Below are positions 41,890-51,211 of a DNA stretch of 64,000 bases, piece by piece. The notes beneath the pieces are model-generated. The model had not been told where the DNA came from, ran no database searches, and saw only the letters and a program-made list of their open reading frames with translations. Position 1 is the first letter of the stretch. The number at the start of each line of letters is the position of its first letter. The DNA comes from an uncultured Sphingomonadaceae bacterium (lineage in GTDB: Bacteria > Pseudomonadota > Alphaproteobacteria > Sphingomonadales > Sphingomonadaceae), in NCBI GenBank assembly GCA_947499975.1, contig CANMQE010000001.1:930001-994000 (forward strand). The letters run 5' to 3'. Both the position numbers and the translations under genes were made by a program.

Positions 41890-42114
41890 TCAGACGAAGA
41901 GGATGATCATCGCCACAACGAAGGCCAGCAGGCCGAGAAGTTCGGCAGCAGCAAAGCCGATGAACAGGCGGCCCTGCTGGCCGTCTGCAGCGCCGGGATT
42001 GCGCAGGGCGCTTTCGAGGAACGAGCCGAAAACGTTACCCACACCAAGGGCAGCCATGCCGGCACCGATAGCAGCGAGGCCGGCACCAATCATCTTGGCA
42101 GCTTCGAGATCCAT
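41890..42114 (-). CDS. atpE: ATP synthase Fo subunit c
   Basis: 74 residues, two-helix hairpin. Glycine-rich first helix (MIGAGLAAIGAGMAALGVGNVFG) and proton-carrying Glu58 in FAAAELLGLLAF of the second. No Na+-type ligand set is apparent, so proton coupling is expected. AAAGGAT site upstream; a CCTAACGAAT element lies in the leader. Confidence 0.97.
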   Translation of the reverse strand: MDLEAAKMIGAGLAAIGAGMAALGVGNVFGSFLESALRNPGAADGQQGRLFIGFAAAELLGLLAFVVAMIILFV

Positions 42115-42160
42115 GAGATTATCCTTTCAAGAGAATTCGTTAGGTAGAGTTGTAGTGAAC

Positions 42161-42952
42161 TTAGTGCAGGTTCTCTGCGTCGTTGATGTAAAGCGACGAG
42201 AGAAGCGCGAAAACATAGGCCTGGATGCCGGCAACAAGGATTTCCAGCGCGCAGATGGCAACCATCAGCAGGAAGCTCGGCACGCCGACCAGCAGACCGA
42301 AGCCCGCACCTGCATTCCACCCGTCGATCACGAAGCTGGAGAGAACTTCCAGCAGCACGTGGCCGGCCATCATGGCCACGAAGAGTCGCAGGCCGAGGCT
42401 GAAGGGGCGGAACAGGAACGAGATGAACTCGATCGGCGCGATCACGAAGACCATCGGCAGCGGCGTTCCGGAAGGAACGAACAGGCTGAAGAAGTGCAGG
42501 CCATGCTTGGCGAAACCGACGATCAGGACAATCGCGAAACTGATGATCGCGAAAATACCGGTTACGGTGAAATGGCTGGTGAATGTGAACGGGTGCACGC
42601 CAAAAATGCCAAGCGGCATCAGGCCGAGCAGGTTCGCCAGCAGGATGAACATGAAGAGGCTGAAGATATAGGGCACGTACTTGCGGCCCGCCTTGCCCAC
42701 GTTCGCTTCCAGCATATCGTCGATGAAGCCGGTGAAGGTCTCCACCGTCATCTGCCAGCGACCGGGCACCAGCTCGCGCTTCATCCCGCCGATCATGAAG
42801 ACCCACAGCACGACGGCCGTGATCAACATCCACAACGCGGAGTTGGTGAACGCGATATTGTATCCGGCGATGTCCAGGTTCTCGCCAAGCAGCGGCTTGA
42901 CGGTGAACTGGTACATCGGGTCGACCTTGGCCGTTTCGCCTGCGACTGCCAC
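42161..42952 (-). CDS. atpB: ATP synthase Fo subunit a
   Basis: 263 residues with five or six membrane helices. The essential Arg is in SLGLRLFVAMMAGH and the conserved polar residues of the last helices (ALEILVAGIQAYVFALL) are present. It forms the proton half-channels against the c ring. 30 nt after the atpI stop, 46 nt before atpE. Confidence 0.97.
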   Translation of the reverse strand: MAVAGETAKVDPMYQFTVKPLLGENLDIAGYNIAFTNSALWMLITAVVLWVFMIGGMKRELVPGRWQMTVETFTGFIDDMLEANVGKAGRKYVPYIFSLFMFILLANLLGLMPLGIFGVHPFTFTSHFTVTGIFAIISFAIVLIVGFAKHGLHFFSLFVPSGTPLPMVFVIAPIEFISFLFRPFSLGLRLFVAMMAGHVLLEVLSSFVIDGWNAGAGFGLLVGVPSFLLMVAICALEILVAGIQAYVFALLSSLYINDAENLH

Positions 42953-42982
42953 GTCTTTGTAAACCCTTGCGTTTATATCCGC

Positions 42983-43306
42983 TCAATCGCCAGATGGCGG
43001 CTGATTGGATGCCCGAATGATATTCCTGAAGGCGACCACGATCCCGAGGAAAAGGCCGATCAACAGAGCCCAGGGATTGGAGCCGGTCAGCCATCCGATG
43101 GCATATCCGACTACCGCTCCACCAAGAATCCCACCAAGCAGATCCGCCAGCACCTTGTTACCGGCCTTGTAGCCGGCATCGGAGCCTTTGGTCTGCGGCC
43201 GGTTGCGCTGCTCTTCACGCTCGCGTGCGGTTCTTAACCGCTCCTCGAGCGCGTCGATCCGCGCATCCTCACCGATGGTTTCCCGTGCAGGTTTCTCGTC
43301 ACTCAT
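42983..43306 (-). CDS. atpI: ATP synthase assembly protein AtpI (AtpZ/AtpI family)
   Basis: 107 residues. A charged N-terminal half with a short coiled coil (about 11-35) is followed by two membrane helices (about 55-75 and 80-100) with GGILGGAVVGYAIGWLTGSNPW. It helps c-ring assembly and possibly Mg2+ handling. First gene of the Fo operon, with about 200 nt of upstream space for the promoter. Confidence 0.92.
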   Translation of the reverse strand: MSDEKPARETIGEDARIDALEERLRTAREREEQRNRPQTKGSDAGYKAGNKVLADLLGGILGGAVVGYAIGWLTGSNPWALLIGLFLGIVVAFRNIIRASNQPPSGD

Positions 43307-43506
43307 GTCGCCTCCTGATAGGTGAGGAAAAAGACACGTGCAACGCGCTACCCGCCGAGGGCGCCGCCCCCTTAGATGGGGGGTATGATCGAGTCAACCG
43401 GTGGGGCGATGTTAAAGGGTATTTGCAACAGCCCTGCCGCAAATGCGTAGCGAAGATTAATCCTGTGCGCGCGATTGCGAGAGAAGCGGCTCGGGGTCAG
43501 CCCGCA

Positions 43507-43896
43507 TCAGGGACAGCGGGGATCGCGCTGCGGCGGGGCGCTGGTGCGCTGCTGCCAGGTGCCGTCGGGTGCCTGGTACATTTCTCCCGCCGACGTGCGC
43601 GATATGGCGAGGCAGCCTGCGGTAAAGGCATATTCCTCCAGCGTTGCGTTGTTCGACTGGGCCTGCTGCGCATAAACGGCGCGGCGGCGTATGTTGATGT
43701 CATCCACCAAACGGCGAAGATCGGGCGTCGCAGCGCCGACGATGCCGAGATAGCCATCCATCTTCTCGCCCACCTTCCCGCTTTCGCGAGCGGACTGGTA
43801 AGCGGGATCGCGCTGGGCCTCCGCAGGCGATGCGAGCATGCCCGCCATCGCGGCGGCTCCCGCTATCTTCAGAAATAACCTGGCATTCGTCATCAT
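43507..43896 (-). CDS. ydbL: YdbL-family (DUF1318) periplasmic protein
   Basis: 129 residues. Signal peptide (cut after about residue 27, SPAEA-QR) and DUF1318 features: AYQSARESGKVGEKMDGYLGIV, VDDINIRRRAVYAQQAQ, EEYAFTAGCLAI. It is the last gene of the ydbH-ynbE-ydbL unit, in which YdbL modulates the YdbH-YnbE bridge between the membranes. About 200 nt to the atpI start. Confidence 0.85.
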   Translation of the reverse strand: MMTNARLFLKIAGAAAMAGMLASPAEAQRDPAYQSARESGKVGEKMDGYLGIVGAATPDLRRLVDDINIRRRAVYAQQAQSNNATLEEYAFTAGCLAISRTSAGEMYQAPDGTWQQRTSAPPQRDPRCP

Positions 43897-43920
43897 TCTC
43901 GCTCCCTCGCGATACGCCCG

Positions 43921-44166
43921 TCAGAAAATCGAGGCGTTCTCGTCAATCGTGTTGCCGGCATCTTCGGCCAGCCGGTAAATCACTTCCTGCGTGATGTTGA
44001 TATTAAGCTCGATCACGATCTTGTCTTCAGGCGCCTCTATCGTAATGCACCCGGCAAGGGGGATCGACCCCGCTATCGCCATCATCGCCGCCTGCCTGCG
44101 CCACCGCCCCATCATAAGAGGTGTATGCGCGCGCAAGGCGCAATTCGTCAATTTCGCATGCTTCAT
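43921..44166 (-). CDS. ynbE: YnbE-family outer-membrane lipoprotein
   Basis: 81 residues. Lipoprotein signal with PLAGC (Cys40), then the short YnbE domain APEDKIVIELNINITQEVIYRL. The N-terminus before the signal is longer than usual; an internal ATG could be the true start, but the ATG at 44166 overlaps the ydbH stop (ATGA) and has GAGG upstream. In E. coli YnbE pairs with YdbH at the outer membrane. Confidence 0.83.
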   Translation of the reverse strand: MKHAKLTNCALRAHTPLMMGRWRRQAAMMAIAGSIPLAGCITIEAPEDKIVIELNINITQEVIYRLAEDAGNTIDENASIF

Positions 44167-47100
44167 GGCATGGCCTCGCTTTCCTGGGGCTGAATATCGG
44201 GTTCATCGTTGCTCTCGCTCTCGTCCGCCTGGTCGAGAGCTTCACGCAAGTCGCGCGTCGCCGCTTCCTCGGCCTCGGCATCGCGCTGATCCACGGTTTC
44301 CTGGTCGATCGCCTCGCGCAGTCGCTCGCCATCGTCACGCAGCAGGCCGAGGTCGCGCGGATCGCGCACGGCACTGGGATCGTAGAGCGCGCGAATCGAG
44401 GAGATCAGCTTGTAGAACGGGGCGCGGATGTTGATCTGCAACTCGATGGGCAGGTCTGCAATCGTGCGGGTGACGATATTGCTGTCCGCGGTTTCGCCCT
44501 GGCCGATCCCTTCGAAACGGACCTGGGTGACAAGCTCGCCTGTCAGCGGGCCGTTCATGCCGATGGTCATGCTGTCATAGGTAAGATCGCGTAGGGCAGA
44601 GAACGCGAGGTTGGCAAAGAACCCCGCATCTTCATACGTCAGTTCGCCGACGTAGGAGACATGGCCGCCCGGCGGCCTTGAGGAAAGCAGCCCGTTCTCC
44701 AGCCTGCCGTTGCCCTGCGCATCGAAAATGACCGGTACGACGCCGTCGAAGGTGCCTGAGGCGGCAAAATTGCCCAGTTCCATCTGCTCGACGAAGCGCG
44801 ACGCCTCCAGCCCGTCGATCTGCAGGACGTAGGATCGCTCCTCCTCCATGCCGAGGCGGATGTTGACCGGCCGAAGGCGCAAGGTGCCGCCCATGAACGG
44901 CCAGGTGCCGCCCTCCACCGCCAGCACTTCGCCGTTGCGAAGCTGAAACGCCACTTCTCCATCGAGGATCTCGATGCCGGGATTGACCCCTTCGACGGCG
45001 ATGCGCTGGTCAGGCGCGGTGGTAAGGCCGAGCAGATCGGTGAACACGACCGTACCGCTTGCGCCGCGAACAGGGCCGAAGGCGGCCGCCACATCGAGAG
45101 ACGTGCTGCTGAACTGTCCGGTGGAGGTAACGCCACCCGCGCCCCAGTCGATCCGGCCCGTGCCGGTGACGATCCCCTCCACATTGCTGACGACGCCGAG
45201 GGCAAGGCAGGTAAGCCCGCTCTGGTTACCGGACGCGGCAGCGGTGTAATCGATGCATTGCGTTGCTGGCGGGGCAGGCTGCAGTCGTTCGTCGAACAAT
45301 ATGCCGTCGACGGCAAGATCGGCGTAACCGGTGCCTGTCGAAAGATCGTGAACGATATCGACTTCGGTAATCTCGCGGTTCGTCATCGGCTCGCGCAGCA
45401 GGGCGGCGGCTTCGATCCGGTTGTCGAACAGCGAAAGCCGGGCATTTCGGGCCACAAGTGGCTGAAACCGGTCCGTTGCCTCCCGGTCTTCCAATCGTAG
45501 CGAGGCGTTACTGATCAGCAAACGATCATCGACGTAGCGCCAGTCGCCGGAGACATCGAACAGGTCGAGCGGCACGGAGGCGAGGAATATGTCAGCGCCG
45601 CCGAAGTCTCCGCCGATCGAATCTGCGGAGAGATCCGCGCGCAGATCGGTGATGGTGAACCGCTGGGGGTTCTGCGCAGAGCCGAGAGTTATATCGAGGT
45701 CACGCGCAGCCAGTGCGCCGGGATAGGCCACGCCAACCGCGCCGGAGCGGAGCCGGATCGGCGTTTGCGCCAGTGTGCCGCGCAAATCCAGCGCGTCCGT
45801 TCCCATCGCGAATTGCAACCCGTTGCCACCATAGCGCAGGATTGGCTGGCCCCTCTGTGGGCACAGGGTCAGCGATTGGCGGTCCAGAGAGAGGTTAGCC
45901 ACTGTCAGGCTGCCGAAACGAATATCTCGGCACCCGCGCCAAAGGGCGAGCGATCCGTCGGAAAAGACCGTCGCGTCCACGGGGATCACCAGATCCTCCA
46001 CCGAGCCGCCCGGCAGTGGTCCACTGGCAATTGCCCTTCCGTCAAGCTCGATGCGTCCGCCGCGCCCTTGCAAAAGGCGCATTTCCGGCAGTGCCAGGCG
46101 CGCGTTACCGGCGGCATATTCACGCATCGCCATGCGCAATTCCAGTGCGCCGCCGGATGATTGCTCCATGCGGCCCCTGATTTGCGGTAGGCCTTCTCCA
46201 CCTGTCTGGAAATTCCCGGAGAAAAGCGGAATGCCGCCCTCCCCCATGGACACTTGCGCGCGGGAAAGGGCAAGGATCGATGCGCCGCCGCCATCGCGCA
46301 GGCGGGCTTCGGGAAGCGCGATGCTGACCCGATCCCCGATCTGCCGGGCGGAGAATGCCGCCGTAAGCGTGCTGCCGCGCAGCGCACGCGTGAGATTGGC
46401 ATTGAGCCGATCCAGCAGTGGCTGAAGCAGCGTGCCGCTGGTGGCGGCACTGCCCGCGGCGATGGTGCGGCGGATTTCCGGCCCCATGCGCAGGCCCTCG
46501 CCTACGATCTCCCCTTCCACCTCTACGCGATCGAACCCCTCGAGCGCGCGCAGGCGGCCTTCCAGCGCGAGTTCAGCAATGTCGGCGAAGGGCGTTTTCG
46601 CCTTAGTGGCCGCGATATCGTAGCGGACGTTAAGATCACCGTCACGCCAGGTGAAGCGCCCGTCGCCCCGCAGGCCCGCCTCAACTCCGGCAGCGTTCAC
46701 CGATCCCGCTACGAAGGCGAGATCGCCTTCATAGTCAGTAAGATTACGCTCTGCGCGGAGGTCCAGTTCGATGCCCGCATTGCGGATGGCAACGTTGCCC
46801 CCCTCGCAATCAAGCGCGTCGAAGCGGACCGGACCGCGAAATTCGGGCCTTTCGGCATCAATGGAGACATTACCGAACAAGGTTACTTGTTCGCCCGTGC
46901 AACCAGCCATGGATAGCGAGGGAGAGACGGCGGCCAGCTCTCCGGCAAAGCCACCGCGCAGGTGCCCTGCCCCATTCAGCTTGAGACCCACGCGCCCGAA
47001 ATCGGTTTCCATCAAGGCGCGGCCGTCGTCGATAGCCAGCACCAGCTGCGGAAATTCGAACGGATCATCTCCTCCTGTGAAGATGAGCGGATCAAGCGCG

Positions 47101-47486
47101 CCGAAGCTCACCTGCCCATCGCGCAGCGTGCCGAAAAGGCGAGGCCGTATGAGACGCACCTCCCTGATGTCCGGCAGGCCGAGACGCGGTGTAATCAGCA
47201 CCTCTATACGCTCGACGGTAAGGTCCGGCATGTCGGGGTCGCCGATCACGATATCGGTCAGCACCTGTTCGCCCGGCGATATCTTCTCGATATCGTACTG
47301 CGCCTCGATACCCTTTTCGGCGAAGATATCGGCGATGAAATTGTCGGCGATCTCTTCGCGCTGGGTCCACACGAGTACGACGATTAGCAGCAAGATCGCG
47401 ACAGTCGCACGGAAGGTATTGCGCAAAACCCGGCGCGTGCGTCCAATCGGGCGCGTCTGACCCGTCTCTTGCGAACCCTGCGGCAT
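44163..47486 (-). CDS. ydbH: YdbH-family intermembrane lipid-transport protein (AsmA-like)
   Basis: About 1107 residues. One N-terminal membrane helix (about 22-42) anchors a very long beta-rich periplasmic part ending in a polar helical tail. The AsmA-like repeats, size and following ynbE and ydbL genes match the YdbH bridge protein that moves phospholipid to the outer membrane together with TamB and YhdP. ATG at 47486; a TTG further upstream at 47525 is less likely because it runs into the radC start region. Confidence 0.87.
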   Translation of the reverse strand: MPQGSQETGQTRPIGRTRRVLRNTFRATVAILLLIVVLVWTQREEIADNFIADIFAEKGIEAQYDIEKISPGEQVLTDIVIGDPDMPDLTVERIEVLITPRLGLPDIREVRLIRPRLFGTLRDGQVSFGALDPLIFTGGDDPFEFPQLVLAIDDGRALMETDFGRVGLKLNGAGHLRGGFAGELAAVSPSLSMAGCTGEQVTLFGNVSIDAERPEFRGPVRFDALDCEGGNVAIRNAGIELDLRAERNLTDYEGDLAFVAGSVNAAGVEAGLRGDGRFTWRDGDLNVRYDIAATKAKTPFADIAELALEGRLRALEGFDRVEVEGEIVGEGLRMGPEIRRTIAAGSAATSGTLLQPLLDRLNANLTRALRGSTLTAAFSARQIGDRVSIALPEARLRDGGGASILALSRAQVSMGEGGIPLFSGNFQTGGEGLPQIRGRMEQSSGGALELRMAMREYAAGNARLALPEMRLLQGRGGRIELDGRAIASGPLPGGSVEDLVIPVDATVFSDGSLALWRGCRDIRFGSLTVANLSLDRQSLTLCPQRGQPILRYGGNGLQFAMGTDALDLRGTLAQTPIRLRSGAVGVAYPGALAARDLDITLGSAQNPQRFTITDLRADLSADSIGGDFGGADIFLASVPLDLFDVSGDWRYVDDRLLISNASLRLEDREATDRFQPLVARNARLSLFDNRIEAAALLREPMTNREITEVDIVHDLSTGTGYADLAVDGILFDERLQPAPPATQCIDYTAAASGNQSGLTCLALGVVSNVEGIVTGTGRIDWGAGGVTSTGQFSSTSLDVAAAFGPVRGASGTVVFTDLLGLTTAPDQRIAVEGVNPGIEILDGEVAFQLRNGEVLAVEGGTWPFMGGTLRLRPVNIRLGMEEERSYVLQIDGLEASRFVEQMELGNFAASGTFDGVVPVIFDAQGNGRLENGLLSSRPPGGHVSYVGELTYEDAGFFANLAFSALRDLTYDSMTIGMNGPLTGELVTQVRFEGIGQGETADSNIVTRTIADLPIELQINIRAPFYKLISSIRALYDPSAVRDPRDLGLLRDDGERLREAIDQETVDQRDAEAEEAATRDLREALDQADESESNDEPDIQPQESEAMP

Positions 47487-47553
47487 TGCACGGCGACACT
47501 TGCGCCAGTGCGGGGACAAAGGCAATGAAAGCTTGAAAGGGGCGCAGTGCGGT

Positions 47554-48267
47554 TTGGCGCAGGATATTCAAAATTCAGGCAAACATGGCTCTACGCCGGC
47601 TGGCGCTGCAGGCCATCGCGCGCGGCTGCGCGAACGCCTGCTGACGGGCGGTGCCGAAGCGCTGGCGGATTACGAAGTGCTGGAATACCTGCTGTTCGGT
47701 GCGCTGGCGCGCGGAGACACTAAGCCGCAGGCCAAGGCCCTGCTGGCGCGCTTCGGCACACTGGCGGGCGTCCTTAATGCCGAGCCTGCTGCGCTGAAGC
47801 AGGTGAAGGGCGTCAGCGATGCCAGCGTCGGCCAGATCAAGATCGCGGCACTGGTGGCGCGGCGAATGGCGCGCAGCGAGGTGCAGGACAAGCCCGTTCT
47901 GGGCAGTTGGCAGGCGCTTCTGGACTATCTCGCGATAGACATGGCGCATCTTACTACGGAGAGGGTGCGCGTGCTGTATCTCAACACGCGCAACCGCCTG
48001 CTGCTGGATCATCATTTCGGCGATGGCACCGTGGACGAGGCCGCGATCCATCCGCGCGAGGTGATCAAGCGCGGGCTTGACCTTGGTGCATCGGCGATGA
48101 TCCTGGTGCACAACCATCCCAGCGGCAATCCCGAGCCGAGCCGCGCCGATATCCAGATAACGAAACGCATTGCCGAGGCAGGCCGGCCGCTGGGGATTAC
48201 CGTTCATGACCACGTGATCGTGGGCAAGGAAGGTCACTGCTCCTTGAGAGCCAAGGGACTGATCTAG
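47554..48267 (+). CDS. radC: RadC-family JAMM/MPN domain protein
   Basis: About 237 residues. N-terminal helix-hairpin-helix part (RARLRERLLTGGAEALADYEVLEYLLF) and JAMM metal motif HNHPSGNPEPSRADIQIT with upstream Glu. Often called a DNA repair protein, but the role is uncertain. There is no ATG before the domain: TTG codons at 47500, 47533 and 47554 are the choices; 47554 leaves 30 residues before GHRARLRERLL, the usual length. The divergent ydbH start is under 70 nt away. Stop overlaps the convergent gene by 4 nt. Confidence 0.85.
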   Translation: MAQDIQNSGKHGSTPAGAAGHRARLRERLLTGGAEALADYEVLEYLLFGALARGDTKPQAKALLARFGTLAGVLNAEPAALKQVKGVSDASVGQIKIAALVARRMARSEVQDKPVLGSWQALLDYLAIDMAHLTTERVRVLYLNTRNRLLLDHHFGDGTVDEAAIHPREVIKRGLDLGASAMILVHNHPSGNPEPSRADIQITKRIAEAGRPLGITVHDHVIVGKEGHCSLRAKGLI

Positions 48268-51050
48268 GGCGCGACGATGCCGTGCCTGGTATAATAATCC
48301 TCTAGATGCGGCGCCATTCGCAGGGCGATGGTCATATCTTCCTCGGCCCCGTCCACACCGGCATGCATCTTCGCAAGAGCGCGCAGGTAATGCGATTCGG
48401 CAAGGCCCGGCGCGATGGCCAATGCACCGTCCAGATCCGCTATCGCACCTTCGAAATCACCCTGGCGAAAGCGGATCAATGCGCGGCTATCCAGCGCGGC
48501 GGCGGCGTTGCTGGCCCGCTCGATGGATCGGGTGCATACGTCCAGCGCATCCTCCAGCCCGCTGTTCCACAGGCCGCGGAACCAGCAATCGGAATTCAGC
48601 GCCTCCGCGCTTTGCGGTGCCTGCGCCACGGCATCCGATATGTAACCGCGCGCTTCGTCCAATTCGCCCTCGGCGGCGGCGATGGTGGCCATCATGGTGT
48701 AGTGCCACATCAGGTCGTCCTCCGCGACGGAAAGCGAATCCATCAGTTCGCGCGCCTCCGCAAACTGCCCGTCATACGCCAGCATCTGCGCAACTTCTCG
48801 CGCGGTGGCGTTGTCATATGTCAGTTCATAGGCGGATCGCATGTCGGCCAGCATCGCCGCGTCATCGCCTTGCGTGCGATGCAGCCATGATCGCCGCTGG
48901 AAGGCCCAGACGGACGGCTGCTCCTCTATCAGGGTATCGATATCTTCCAGCGCACGATCGAAATCGTAGATCGTGGTGAGGAAGTTCGCGCGGGCGATCA
49001 GCGGCGTGTAATTATCCTCGTCGGCAAACGCGATGGCATCGTCATATGCCGCCAGGATCGGTGCTGCGCGCTCCGCTCGCTCGGCATCGCTCAGTTCCCA
49101 GCGCCAGGTGACGTTTTCAGGCGGCACCAGATTGAAATCGCTATTACCCAGCTGGCGCGCCGATCGACGCACCTCGGGCAGTTCCGAGGGAGCAATCTCA
49201 CCCAGCAGCGAGAAAATCTCTGCGTTGGTGTGCAACTCGGCATTCTCGAGCGCGGCTGCGCGCGTGATACGCACATTGCCATAGCCCGCTTCAAGATCCG
49301 GCTGACCCTCGAGAGAAAAGCCGTTGCCATCCTGCGGCAGGATCATGCGCAGATTGAAAGCCTGCCGCATCGGACCGGGCGTGGCCACGGGAATGTCTCG
49401 CCATGCCGGACGGGCACGATCAGGATTGAAGTTGGCGACGTCAGCTCCTGTATCGACATTGGTGCGAAGCCGTCCCTCTTCCCATTCGAATTCCGGCTGC
49501 CCGATACCGAAGATCTCGATCGAGGCGGTGGCATCGTCCTTGTCGTAGGCGATTTTCAGATCGCTCACCTGCATACCCATCCCCTGCTGGCCGGCAAAGC
49601 CCTGCGCCATCTGCCGCAGCAACTCGGGATTATCGGCATCCACCATGGCCTGCATCTGGCTGGCGGCAGGGCCGATGAAATCCATCTTCAGCGTCAGCAG
49701 CGTGGGAAAATCGATCCCTGCGGAGTGGTCCATCGTCATATCCGCGCGCATCTGCGGCACGGCGGGATCGCGCTGCTCCATGGCCATCAGGCCGGTGCCT
49801 TCGGGCCGCAGCGGCAGAGCGTAATGGAACGGCAGGACATTGCCGATCGTGGCAAGGCGCGTGGCGCTGCTTGTGCCATCCAGCCAGTAATCCGTGCTCT
49901 CGATAACGGCGTGCACGATCATGTGATCGAACGCGGGCAGCGGCAGCAGCTCAGGCGCGGCATCGCCGCCCTGCGTGTTCACCAGCACCACCTCGGACTC
50001 GATATCCATATGCCGCAGCAGGGACAGCAACAGCACCGATTTCGCCTTGCAATCGCCGTAGCGCACATCCCACGTCTTTTCGGCAGGTTGCGGCAGATAG
50101 CCACCACCGTCGAGCCCTTCGAACAGGTAGCTCACCTCGTCCTGCACAAGCTGTACGGCCAGCGCAGCGCGTTCCAGCGGATCGCTGGTGCGGGCCATGA
50201 TCGCATCGGCCTGCTCCGCCACGGGAGAGCCCGCTTCCAGCTGCGCCGCCGCCTCGAAATGGGGAGCAAGCGTGCTGCTGACTTCCAGCCAGTCGGAGAA
50301 AGTGCCGATCCGCAGCACGTCCGGGCGATTGTAGCGCGAAGGGGCATCCATCGGCCGCGGTTCACGTTCCGCCAGCGGCAATGCCAGCTCCAGATACTTG
50401 TATCCGCCGCGCGTCTCGGGCTCCGGCAGGTCCACCCTGTCTTCGGCATCGTAATAGATTTCCGCATCGACCGGCCAGCTGGCCACCACGCGCGAGAAGC
50501 CTACCTGCCACGGCTCGCTGGGTAGATACTGGAATGCCTGCATCTCTTCGCCAAGGGCAGGCTCGTCATTGGTGACGGTGTAAGAGACGCGCAGGATATC
50601 GTCCTGCCGCAATCCCGGCACGGCCATGGTCGCGGTGAGTTCACCGTCGAGGAAGCGTTGCTCCAGCGCGCGTTCCCGGCGAAGAACGTCGAAGGTCACG
50701 CCCTGGTCCAACAGGTCGATCACCTCGCCATCGCGCAGGATCTCCACCCGGTGTATGATGATGTCGCCATTGTCCGGCAGCCATTCCAGCGAGATGGTGC
50801 CTGCCTGCATCACGGCCTGCGGATTATCCAGCCTGCTGGCGGTGTCGGTGAAGGCATGCACCACGCCATCTTCCAGCCGGTATTGCCAATCGAAGAGCAT
50901 CGCGGCCGGGCCATCTGCCGAGGTGACGTCTTCCAGGGCGGCTTCCTGCACCCATTCGGGCGCCGGCTGGTAAAGCGGCTCTTCCCCGGCAAGCGCGGGT
51001 GTGCTGGCCACCAGTGCGACGAGCGGCAAGGCGAAAATGGATCTGTGCAT
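48264..51050 (-). CDS. Secreted DUF3857/transglutaminase-like/TPR protein
   Basis: About 928 residues. Signal peptide (cut after about residue 21), DUF3857 domain (about 40-220), transglutaminase-like core (about 255-420) with Cys in YGDCKAKSVLL and His in FDHMIVHA, then a beta region and a C-terminal TPR array (about 680-925; repeated RALIRFRQGDFEGAIADL-type units). Family members are periplasmic and of unknown substrate, possibly peptidase or cross-linking. ATG at 51050 has AGGGGAA upstream. Single gene. Confidence 0.87.
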   Translation of the reverse strand: MHRSIFALPLVALVASTPALAGEEPLYQPAPEWVQEAALEDVTSADGPAAMLFDWQYRLEDGVVHAFTDTASRLDNPQAVMQAGTISLEWLPDNGDIIIHRVEILRDGEVIDLLDQGVTFDVLRRERALEQRFLDGELTATMAVPGLRQDDILRVSYTVTNDEPALGEEMQAFQYLPSEPWQVGFSRVVASWPVDAEIYYDAEDRVDLPEPETRGGYKYLELALPLAEREPRPMDAPSRYNRPDVLRIGTFSDWLEVSSTLAPHFEAAAQLEAGSPVAEQADAIMARTSDPLERAALAVQLVQDEVSYLFEGLDGGGYLPQPAEKTWDVRYGDCKAKSVLLLSLLRHMDIESEVVLVNTQGGDAAPELLPLPAFDHMIVHAVIESTDYWLDGTSSATRLATIGNVLPFHYALPLRPEGTGLMAMEQRDPAVPQMRADMTMDHSAGIDFPTLLTLKMDFIGPAASQMQAMVDADNPELLRQMAQGFAGQQGMGMQVSDLKIAYDKDDATASIEIFGIGQPEFEWEEGRLRTNVDTGADVANFNPDRARPAWRDIPVATPGPMRQAFNLRMILPQDGNGFSLEGQPDLEAGYGNVRITRAAALENAELHTNAEIFSLLGEIAPSELPEVRRSARQLGNSDFNLVPPENVTWRWELSDAERAERAAPILAAYDDAIAFADEDNYTPLIARANFLTTIYDFDRALEDIDTLIEEQPSVWAFQRRSWLHRTQGDDAAMLADMRSAYELTYDNATAREVAQMLAYDGQFAEARELMDSLSVAEDDLMWHYTMMATIAAAEGELDEARGYISDAVAQAPQSAEALNSDCWFRGLWNSGLEDALDVCTRSIERASNAAAALDSRALIRFRQGDFEGAIADLDGALAIAPGLAESHYLRALAKMHAGVDGAEEDMTIALRMAPHLEDYYTRHGIVAP

Positions 51051-51211
51051 GATGTTCCCCTGTTCACCGAACCATCTAGCACGGCGATATTGCCGTAATC
51101 TCAACACGAAGCGGACTGGAAAGCAACGCCGCGCTATCGCGCATCTTGCCAAGAGCGGGCGCAGGCCCTAGCCGCGCAGGCCTGTTTCCAGCCAAATTCT
51201 CGGAGTTCACG

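Noticed and set aside
41837..43237. 466-codon open frame across the atp operon on the plus strand
   Set aside because: Antisense to atpE, atpB and atpI, all certain genes.
49230..50525. 431-codon plus-strand frame inside the DUF3857 gene
   Set aside because: Antisense shadow; no recognisable domain.
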